Assembly: GCA_028095005.1 (NCBI GenBank)
Contig: CM051462.1
Location: forward strand, 122,068,752-122,132,751
Length of the DNA stretch: 64,000 bases
Reading direction: 5' to 3'
Origin: Rhynchospora pubera
Lineage: Eukaryota; Streptophyta; Magnoliopsida; Poales; Cyperaceae
Made by a program: the position numbers and the translations under genes. The notes beneath the pieces are model-generated. The model was given only the letters and a program-made list of their open reading frames with translations. It was not told where the DNA came from and did not search any database. Position 1 is the first letter of the stretch, and each line of letters starts with the position of its first letter. This document shows positions 56,063 through 64,000 of this stretch, one piece after another.

Positions 56063-56514
56063 CTACCTACATACCAAGTGAGCATCAAGCTCAGTAAAAC
56101 CACCACCCAACTGAGAATCAGACTCATCATGGAGCCTCACTGCATCCAGCTTCTGCCATAGCACATCAATTGCATTGATCACCATCTGAGGAAGCCTTGA
56201 TTGCACAGGTTGACTCAACTGTGAAAATGAAGCTTCCTTAGCATAGATATATCTCCAACAAAACCCGGTTTCACCAAGCTATGACCTCATCATCGTACGT
56301 GTATGCCTCTGCATCCACCACCACTACCTGATTATAAAGTTAAAAGAAATATGGTGCAGTAAAAATGAGTATAAAAATTGGCAAGAAATGGAAATGAAGA
56401 AATCTGTTCAAAATGTTGTGCGATGACCTGTTCGGTTTCAGGGTCAATCTCAAACACCTTAGTGGGGCTGCTCTCGACCCAGCTCTGCTTCTCTGCCAGT
56501 GTCAATATAATCTC
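56063..56514 (-). pseudogene. 3' end of an NRPB3-type RNA polymerase II subunit gene, decayed
   Basis: On the minus strand, exon 56514-56428 encodes SWVESSPTKVFEIDPETEQ. An intron with GT and AG ends (56427-56338) follows, then an exon starting VVVVDAEAYTYDDEVI and ending QKLDAVRLHDESDSQLGG ... LVCR-stop (56063-56065). This matches the C-terminal part of plant RPB3 (NRPB3/NRPD3/NRPE3), the alpha-like subunit shared by nuclear polymerases. The second exon contains frameshifts and stops after DDEVI, so it is not functional. The retained intron shows it is not a processed copy. The 5' part is missing because a copia element starts at 56515; it may lie beyond the window. Confidence 0.75.
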
Positions 56515-56904
56515 GGTTAGAAATTAAAATATTAATTCATCATAATATTTAATAATTAACAGCCCCAAAATCATGTATTTCATATAAAATAATAAATCAT
56601 AATAGAAACTTACAATTTTGAAGGGCAGACATGGCGTTAGACGGAAATTTCTGACCTTCCTTAATATTCCTTAGTCCAAAATGATGGTTTCTTCATGGCA
56701 TTTTTACTCATTCTATCACTTTTCTTAATAGCAGAATTAAATATATAAGACTAAGGCTATTAAAGGCATAAAAAATGAGTAAATCTGGTCCATTGATTTT
56801 CCATCAAAATCAATGCACCCTTTAATTAAAATTAATAAATAAACTGGGTTCATATTATTTAATATAGGCCACATTAATTATAATTAATCATATTAATTAT
56901 AACA
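56515..56904 (-). repeat. 3' LTR of the decayed copia element
   Basis: 390 bp. The first 210 bp are about 93-95% identical to 60066-60278. The expected initial TG is changed to GG. Confidence 0.75.
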
Positions 56905-57091
56905 TTCTCCCACTTGGCCTATAAAATATCGTAATTGAACACAAATTCAGAATTGACCAATAAAACTTAATTAAACCTTGTTCAGTTAGAAATATCAAAC
57001 TAAACTAATATAATCAAAATAAATATAAGTATTATTTGATCCCTATTAATTACAGAAGTGGTATTTCTTTCTAACAAATGGTTAATAAAAT

Positions 57092-57765
57092 TCATTCGAT
57101 CCACTTAAGACTTTCTAGCACATCCGATTCCGGATGAGTCTCCTCTAGCAAGACAGAAATGCTTTGACTCTTGCTAGCATGAATGCGATGCGAAGATAAT
57201 GGATAAAGATTGGAACCTGGACTATTACACCGTATAACCTCTTTCTTCGTTGAGAAGAGTGCTCGCAGGGCCTCCACAACAAACCATAGAAGACAGCTCT
57301 CCTTTCGGTCGAACCCTAGGAAAGACGACTTGACCTTTTTCATAGATAGTCTGAGTTCGAGCTACTGTAGTCTCCCCCATTGACCTTCTTTAGGAATGAA
57401 TTCCAACCCCTTGAAAACGCTTGAGACTGGAGCTTGTTCGTGACACAGCACAGATCCTTTTCATTGGATTCTAACTGAATAGAAAAATGGGTAAAGTCAC
57501 TGGAAGTTAAGAGGCGATAGACATGGTAGATCTCTCCAGTCGGCACGCTTAAGTAACCACCAGATTTTCACTTCTTTATGATGAGAGAGCTTACCCCGAA
57601 TCCTGCTGTTCTTCTAGGGAATCTGTCTTTTGATAGAGCACTTGCCCGAGATAGAGGAATTGGGCCCCATTGTCGATTTCTTCCTCTTGGAATGAGACAT
57701 TTCATTTGGAATTTTAGATAAATTTGCTTAAATTTAACATAATGCGCAACATAATCAATAAGCAA
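57092..57765 (-). other. Interior of the copia element with three short frames
   Basis: Three minus-strand frames (83, 68 and 65 codons) follow one another with better than random composition (with HASKSQSISVLLEETHPESD and FTHFSIQLESNEKDLCC), but I recognise no copia domain in them. They could be decayed gag/pol or captured host sequence. Confidence 0.3.
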
Positions 57766-58039
57766 ATTTCATAATTTCAAAGTCAAAGTCGTAATTTGAA
57801 GCTTCGCGTCATAACTTAAGACATAATTCAATACAACAAAATCATAATTAGCAACCAGACCCATGCCGGCAAAAGTGGGTAGTAATGCTTTAGTGAGAGA
57901 ATTAGTTACATAATTCTCAAATTAATATGTTGTATTTATATAGTAATATCTTTGACTTTGTATTTAACAACAAGATATGTCAATCCATTAGACACTTACT
58001 TGATTTGTTGTTCTTAAAAGACAAAATAGCAGTCGTATG

Positions 58040-58235
58040 CAGAATATAATTAACATAAATGACCTTACAATATGCCACAAAATTCTGCTTGCATAGTGGA
58101 AGATGACATTATAAACTGCTCAGCACTCTTCCATAAAATTAATCATTATATATACAAGCACAAATAAATAACCTAATGTGAATTTCTTACTGACTAATAA
58201 AATATCATCCACGTACAAAATGAGAATGATAAATT
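58040..58235 (-). pseudogene. Reverse transcriptase and RNase H relics
   Basis: The minus strand shows LYVDDILLV (catalytic YVDD, 58204-58215). About 110 bp further on it shows SSSTMQAEFCG, the copia RNase H motif of type S-T-x-A-E-F. The two motifs are normally several hundred bp apart, so the region has lost internal sequence. Confidence 0.65.
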
Positions 58236-60049
58236 ACTCCCACTAGCCCTGAGATATATACATTGATTTATAATATTTTCTTTAAATCCAAACTTGACCT
58301 CATCAAATTTGAGATATAATTTAGAAAAATTAGTATTTCACCATCGCTGCCTTTATTGATAATTGCAGCAGAATCTTTTCATAATGTCTGGTTTAATTTC
58401 AAAATACCAAGACAAATCTCAATTAGTTCTTTTCAAGTTGGAATAATTAGTTTTATTCAATGTTGTAAAATTCAGAAAAAATAAAGTTGTTAATAGTCAA
58501 CTAATATTCACATAGCATAATAAAATTAAACTGAAATGAATCATAAAAACGCCAAATAATATTTCAGTTTTAACATAAAGTTCTTCACATTTTCAATTTA
58601 TATCACCGTTGGGCAGAATAAATTGAAGATAACGAGATAATTCTATTTAACAAACTATAATGTCAATTAAAGTTGTTCAAATTGACATCCTTAATATTTA
58701 TTAAATATAAACATTATAGTGATACATAAACTAATATATCACAAATAACATAATATAAATAAAACAACTAAAAGAAGGTGATTCTTAACCAAACTAAAAT
58801 TAATAATAAAGCACCAGAATTATTTCAGTTTGTCATAATAGTTGTTTCATAAAATCAATTTGTATCACCGTTGGATAGAAACAAATTGATCGTAAATGAA
58901 AATTCCACTTAATAAACTAAAATGACAAATTAAAGCCGTAAAATTGACATTCATAATTTATTAAATGTAAAACTTTATTGTGATATATAAACATAATATA
59001 TTACATATTTTTTTTTAATAAAATGGTAATTACAATTAAAATTGTTAAAATTGATAATGACCAAATTATTAAAAGTACCTTAATATGGTTTAAATTATTC
59101 ATATGCAAAATTTATAACAAACTTCAGTTGGACCGTTTGTATATGTCAGTGCATACGAAACCATCTTTCTATTATATTGTAAATATCATATACAACAGGT
59201 AATGGGATAGATGAAGTAAACGTAATTAATAATCATCATACAAATAATCCCCATTTAGAATAAATGAAATAATATGATAACTTTATTAATCCCATCTACT
59301 CGCGTAATCGGTCAGAAAAGTAAAACCAAATAAATAGGATAATTACTTTAATAGGATCATTCTTTACTAGTAAATTCTTTGAATAGCAAAAGAATGATAT
59401 AAATGAATATTTCCTAAAAAGAATGAATAAAGAAATTAATTTCATTTAAAACCCACACGAACGGTTTAAAGTAGGAAAATCCATAACCAAATAAGAATGT
59501 TATTAAGAGATTTTGCCTCATCATAGCACTATGGGATCAAATATATATTATGTATTATATTAATATAGTGCGCACGGAATCTTGTCCAAATAACAAGGCG
59601 TTATGAGATTTTGCACATGAAATATGGATTCATAATTAATGTCTAAATGAATGCAAATAATAGGGTGCGAAATCAGTTGGATTCACTTAAACGAATTAAA
59701 TTTAATCAACCAAGAATTATAACAACTCAAACTGAGCGATTCGTTTAATGGTCTCTTAAAATGCTTAAATAAAATGCTAAACGGAACCATAATGAGTGGT
59801 TCATTTCCAAACGAATTTTCATGCATTTGGACGAACTAAAGGTTGAGAGAATAAACTTCATTTGTTCAAACAAATAAAAAACAAAACCTGAGCAAATCGT
59901 CTAAATAGAATTCATCCACTTAAATCGGTTAAAAAGAAACAAAAATATTATGTTTAACATTTAATTTAACAAAAATCCTTGCGTCCAAATTATAAGAAAA
60001 CCTTATATACTCATAAAAATAAGTTTGTATTTAATACGAATTTACGATT
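58236..60049. other. AT-rich interior of the decayed copia element
   Basis: No usable frame. TTTATATCACCGTTGGGCAGAATAAATTGA (58595) and TTTGTATCACCGTTGGATAGAAACAAATTGA (58859) begin two related blocks of about 200 bp, an internal duplication of unknown role. Confidence 0.45.
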
Positions 60050-60062
60050 GACTCGGATACCA
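60050..60062 (-). other. Primer binding site of the decayed copia element
   Basis: The minus strand TGGTATCCGAGTC follows the LTR end; it differs from the usual TGGTATCAGAGC at two or three positions. Confidence 0.65.
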
Positions 60063-60065
60063 AAA

Positions 60066-60278
60066 TGTTAGAAATTAAAATATTAATTCATTATAATATT
60101 TAATAATTAACGTCCAAAAATCATGTATTTCATATAAAAAAAATCATAATAGAAACTTATAATTTTGAAGGGCAGATATGGCGTTAGGCGGAAATTTCTG
60201 ACCTTCCTTAATATTCCTTAGTCCAAAATGATGGTTTCTTCATGGCATTTTTATTTATTCTATCACTTTTCTTAATGG
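60066..60278 (-). repeat. 5' LTR of the decayed copia element, interrupted
   Basis: Direct repeat of 56515-56728. The match stops at CTTAATGGC, where the next element begins. Confidence 0.75.
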
Positions 60279-60279
60279 C

Positions 60280-60690
60280 TGTTATGAAATTAAATAATTA
60301 TGTGGATTGTTCATCTTCATATTCCCACTAAGCATTTATCTCCACTACACATTTATATCCATGATCTCCACTACATATTTATTGTCATTATGTGAGATAT
60401 TATTTTTGTAGCCTATAAATAGAGGCATTGTACATTTGTATGGATAGTTGGAATGAGAGAATAAAATTCTGAAATTTGTGATTGAGAATATTGTCTTATT
60501 TACTCTTGATATATTGTTCATTATTTCTTTCTTCCACCTTATTTTACAACACGTTATCAGCACGAATTTGCTCGAAAGGAATTACAACGTTGTTAGCACG
60601 AATTGCTACGAAGAAGTTGCAAAGTTTCTAGGTAAGTAAGAATAAATTGCTCAAAGAAATTTGAAGGTAAGTAAAAAGTATGATTGATAT
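60280..60690 (+). mobile_element. Second copia element: LTR and leader, interrupted
   Basis: The LTR 60280-60551 begins TGTTATGAAATT, has a TATA box (CTATAAATAG, 60413-60422) and ends TTTACAACA. CGTTATCAGCACGA, a primer site used by several plant copia lineages, follows directly. After about 140 bp of leader the sequence is broken by the Ty3 element at 60691. The body presumably continues right of the window. The five bases before it are ATGGC. Confidence 0.75.
60552..60566 (+). other. Copia primer binding site
   Basis: CGTTATCAGCACGAA directly after the LTR end ACAACA. Confidence 0.7.
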
Positions 60691-61270
60691 TGATAGGGTC
60701 AGATCAGAATATGGGCCTAATAGTTATGGAAAGCCTTGTGTAAGGCCCTTTTAGAGAAAGGAGCCCACGAGTCGTGATGATGAAGGTGGACCCGATGCCG
60801 TTGCGCTCAGAATGGGGTCAGGACCGTTAGAGGGAGCTCCCACCGGTGGGCCCCCTAGAGGAAACGGTTTCTGAGCCCAGGTGTCCTTTCCATAACGGTC
60901 GCGGGATGTTCTGTGGTCGCTGGGCGACAGTCGTTCAGGAAGTCTCGACGCAACCTCGCACTCACCCTCGCACGGATGAACGCTGGCCATAGGGGAAAAA
61001 GGAGCATGTCGAGGTTGAAGGAGGTCACAGCGACCCTTTTACCGCAGTCGAGTAAGGAAGATGAGAACACGAGGAGGCCACAAAAGATCCGATGCAATGG
61101 GGGACCACCACATGACTATAAATAGGAACCCCCTTTCATAAGGAAAAGGGGTTAGACATTCTGAAAAGGAAAGAAACCATGTATTAAACTAATGAAACAT
61201 ATTGAGAAATTCTTACTATTCTTCATCTAAACTCTTTGTTGAGATCCATGAGCTAGATAGTAGGTTATCA
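60691..61270 (+). repeat. 5' LTR of the Tat-like element
   Basis: 580 bp. The left end is inferred from TG after GATAT and the right end from the primer site two bases later. GC-richer than its surroundings. Confidence 0.7.
61114..61122 (+). promoter_or_regulatory. LTR TATA box of the Tat-like element
   Basis: CTATAAATA within the LTR, about 150 bp before its end. Confidence 0.65.
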
Positions 61271-61272
61271 AC

Positions 61273-61284
61273 TGGCGCCCACCG
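61273..61284 (+). other. Primer binding site of the Tat-like element
   Basis: TGGCGCCCACCG, the usual start of the plant Tat-type primer site, two bases after the LTR. Confidence 0.85.
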
Positions 61285-61354
61285 TAAATTACAAGAGCTC
61301 ATCCCAACAATCGAGAAATACGACCTTTTTCTTATTGTTTGAGCTCCAATTCGT

Positions 61355-62490
61355 ATGAAAGAGAGTAGGAATATTCATCCAAAAAAGTTAGACTTTAGTA
61401 CACCATCCACAAAAACCATGGCAACTAGCACCGCAACCTTCAACACTCCAGCAACGACCCCACAACCTCCACCTCCAGGAACGGAGCAAACATCTGATCA
61501 ATCTGTTAGCATCTCCTTAGCCCCAAGACATAATCCCCCAACCATCAACAATGTTACTCCACAAGACATGCGCAATTATCAACCACTACCACAAGTCCTT
61601 CCTTTTACAATACCTTCCCTTACACCCTCCTCCGTTCACAGCAGCCACAACCATCAACCACAACCGCCCCTCCCTCAGCAGTTTCAAGCTCCCCGCGATC
61701 CAATGTACCAGCCTCCAGTTATTATCCAACCTCCCCCTCAACAATACCCCTACCAACATTCAATATTCCCGGCCAATCAGTCAGGTGTACCAACCCAACC
61801 ATCCAATCAAACATACACCCGACTGTCAAATAGAGAGGAACTAGCTTTGCACAGTGAAGACCACAGACCGCAGCCGTCTCACAGGCGTTCCCAATATACT
61901 AACATCCCTAATCATTCCCGTTCTTACACAAGAGGTCGCCCCAAATCCCGCTCACGACGGCCCAGAAAGCGATCACCATCCTCAGAGTATGATACTCATA
62001 GTTCGAGCGAACTATCTTCCCGCAAGTCGCCTTTAAGGAAACGTCGCGGTCGTTACAGCACTTCAACTAGATCCTCGTCTCCAAGTTTTTCTCAAGCAAG
62101 TGACACTAGCGACGGAAGATCCAGACCGCGCACCCAACGTTTGCGTAAAATCCCCTGGAAGCGGCATGATAGTCTTTCGCCTCCTCGTGGAGCCTTGGCT
62201 CGACACTTATACAAGGGAAAGGCCCTTCGTCTCAAGGATTTTGCCAGCCTCGACAAGTACCCCGCTTATCCAGCTCACGACGCTCGAGCCTTTGTTAACA
62301 CCTTCCGGGAGTCTATGCTCATCACTGGAGCATCTGAACGAACCATGTGTCTCGTTTTCCCTACACGATTAGAGGGAGTTGCTCGGGAGTGGTATGCGCA
62401 ACTTCCTCCTGGCTCGGTGTCCAGCTACAGAGACCTTACCAACAAGTTCCTTAAAAGGTTTGCCAGTGTTCGAGCACCCCCAAAACATGC
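61355..62490 (+). pseudogene. Tat-like gag, N-terminal part
   Basis: The ATG at 61355 (MKESRNIHPKK). About 170 residues are rich in Pro, Gln and Thr, then there is an Arg/Ser-rich basic stretch (RGRPKSRSRRPRKRSPSS), then the gag capsid domain (LKDFASLDKYPAYPAHDARAF, VAREWYAQLPPGSVSSYRDL, FLKRFA). Near 62480 the frame is lost at a CCCCCAAAA run; gag homology goes on in another frame. The frame formally stops at 62605 but its last 35 residues are out of phase. Confidence 0.88.
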
Positions 62491-63450
62491 ATGGACCTCA
62501 TGGGTGTTCGACAACACCCCTCTGAGCACACCCGAGATTATCTCGACCGATTTTCCATCGAAGCCAAAAAGTGCGGAGATTATCGGGAGGACATGGCACT
62601 GTTAACTGTGCAGCGTGGGTTGCTGGAAGGACCTGTTCAGTGGGCAGCCATGACGGAAAAGTTCTCTGATTTCGCTGCATTCAGGGAACGAGCTGAACAC
62701 CTTATTCGCGCAAAGAAGCACATCGCGGCCATCCAAGGTTATCGTCACAACACCTTTGCAACACCAAACAACAGACAAAGCACCTCCCCCAGACAGCCAC
62801 AGCGCCCAAGCTCACCTCGAGATCGTCAGCGCAGTCGGTCCCCAAGCCCTCGGCGCCGAGAGACCAAGCCCTCTAGACGAAACCGTGGCCGTCGTGCTAA
62901 CTCCGCAGAGGACAATGCACCGTATTATAAAATGTACCACGTCACAACAGAGCCTCAGGATCGTGTGTATGATAAAATCAAGCATAACAAAGAGATGAGA
63001 AGGGCACCACCCATTACCAGAACCGAAGTTTTCGACAGAAACAGCTACTGTCAGTATCATGGCAGTAGCGAAAATCGCACCAAGGACTGCCTTAAGCTCA
63101 AGGACGAGATTGAAAGGCTAGTGCGCCAGACAAACATTCTTGAACATTTCCTGGAAAAGGACGATAGGGTCAAAAGGAAAATGCAACACCTTCATGAATT
63201 TGGGACCAACACAGACGATCGTCGCACTGAGCATCCCAGTAACCCGCGGCCCCAGACAACCACATCTGACAGACAGCAAAGCACGTCCCCTCCACCAGTG
63301 ATGTTCATTGAGGGTAAAGCAACTGATAATCCCCGGAGGCAGCAACCTTTTCACATCTTCCAAATCGAGCATAGATTAGAGTCCACTCAGGTCATCTCAT
63401 TCGGTCCAGTTGCCTCACGACGATGCCATCGTCTTAATGCTCCGAATTAA
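62491..63450 (+). pseudogene. Tat-like gag, C-terminal part
   Basis: Continues the gag domain (MDLMGVRQHPSEHTRDYLDR), then a basic RS/RP-rich stretch (RQRSRSPSPRRRETKPSRR) and a zinc-knuckle-like YCQYHGSSENRTKDCLKLKDE of the kind seen in Tat gag proteins. The frame ends at 63450. The protease lies in a different, overlapping frame, so at least one more frame change is needed, either a lesion or a programmed shift. Confidence 0.85.
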
Positions 63451-64000
63451 CGGTATTCGAGTAAAGCGAATTCTTGTCGATACAGGCAGTTCCGCCGATG
63501 TGATGTACTTTGATGCTCTCAAAAGAATGGGCCTCGGAAAGTATCCCTTGCAGCCGATGACGACATCACTCGTCGGTTTTACTGGTGACAAGTTGAAACC
63601 TTTGGGGACCATTGACTTGGACGTCTTGTTCGGAGACGCACCCCAAACGGTGATCTCTAACGTTCGCTTCATCGTGGTGGACGCTCCATCTGCCTATAAC
63701 GTTATTTTGGGGCGCACTTCCCTTAACAACATCGGAGCAGTTGCATCCACTCCGCACTTGATGATTAAATTCCCAACTCCACAAGGAGTGGGTATAGTGA
63801 GAGGAGAACAACAGGTGGCCAAGGAATGCTACCGAATTACCATGGCACCACAGATTGCTCACATCGAGCGATCTAGGAAAAGCCAAGAATTTGTGGACAG
63901 TCTAGGCGCACTCAGCAAAGAACCACCAAAAAACCTTTCAACAGAAGCCATGGAAGACACACAACCAGTCGTGTTACGGGACGGACAAGTGACTCAACTT
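63401..64000 (+). CDS. Tat-like aspartic protease, partial at window end
   Basis: An open frame from about 63383 to the last base has no stop. It contains ILVDTGSSADVMYFDALKRM (catalytic DTGSS), FTGDKLKPLGTIDL and NVILGRTSLNNIGAVAST, the complete order of a Ty3/Tat retropepsin. It has no start codon of its own and is expected to be translated as part of the gag-pol polyprotein. Reverse transcriptase would follow outside the window. Confidence 0.88.

Larger units (their letters stand above)
56515..60278 (-). mobile_element. Decayed Ty1/copia element inserted in the NRPB3-like relic
   Basis: Left LTR 56515-56904 (390 bp, ends ATTATAACA) and right LTR from 60066 (TGTTAGAAATT). The right LTR is cut at 60278 by another copia insertion. 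On the minus strand the purine tract CCAAGTGGGAGAA abuts the left LTR and a primer site TGGTATCCGAGTC abuts the right one, so the element reads right to left. The interior is decayed, with only short reverse transcriptase and RNase H relics. The rest of the right LTR would lie outside the window. Confidence 0.8.
60691..64000 (+). mobile_element. Ty3 (Tat-like) LTR retrotransposon, 5' part, continues past the window
   Basis: LTR 60691-61270 (TGATAGGG...TTATCA), primer site TGGCGCCCACCG at 61273, gag in two frames and the protease. The window ends in the polyprotein, so the reverse transcriptase, integrase, 3' LTR and target duplication (expected GATAT) cannot be seen. The Tat assignment rests on the primer site, the gag type and the protease motif VDTGSSADVMYF. 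Confidence 0.88.

Noticed and set aside
61551..62372. Second-frame products inside the Tat-like gag
   Set aside because: They are shadow frames with no domain; the gag domain is in the frames starting at 61355 and 62491.

Overview
This is a stretch of flowering-plant nuclear DNA. It is AT-rich and carries GT-AG introns, a wall-associated-kinase gene, an RNA polymerase subunit relic and typical plant LTR retrotransposons. Nothing in it looks like a grass; I cannot name the species. It is a gene-poor, repeat-dense region. I found no gene that is clearly intact, and nearly all long open frames belong to retrotransposons.

Layout. 1-10.0 kb: a possible 5' leader of a minus-strand gene leaving the window, degraded repeats, two fold-back elements, a short Tourist-type MITE and an LTR-like fragment. 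10.1-19.8 kb: a complete Ty1/copia element with about 98% identical 1.77-kb LTRs and target duplication GTGTC, but a decayed interior; it sits inside a CGTGTC-rich repeat. 19.8-29 kb: a field of small DNA transposons (two with clear 9-bp duplications), SINE-like pieces and minisatellites. 29.3-38.3 kb: one wall-associated receptor kinase (WAK) gene, broken by nested MITEs in exon 1, a MITE and a 5.25-kb copia element (TSD GAATA) in intron 2, a frameshift before the kinase domain and a DFG-to-VFG change.

38.4-51.5 kb: the most unusual object, a 13.1-kb inverted (tail-to-tail) Athila/Tat-like gag-protease retroelement. Both outer ends are the U3 end of the LTR and it is flanked by the 5-bp duplication GTTTC, so it looks like one integration event into the 3' region of the WAK gene. 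53.1-55.8 kb: a minus-strand copia element carrying only gag and protease-like sequence (TSD ATAAT). 56.06-56.51 kb: the decayed 3' end of an NRPB3-type RNA polymerase subunit gene, cut by a copia insertion. 56.5-64 kb: a three-level nest, with a Tat-like Ty3 element (running off the window) inside a copia leader, itself inside the LTR of another copia element.

Common theme: at least three elements have near-identical LTRs and clean target duplications but lack, or have lost, the enzymes for their own movement. This suggests they were mobilised in trans. All statements come from reading the sequence by eye; percentage identities are estimates.
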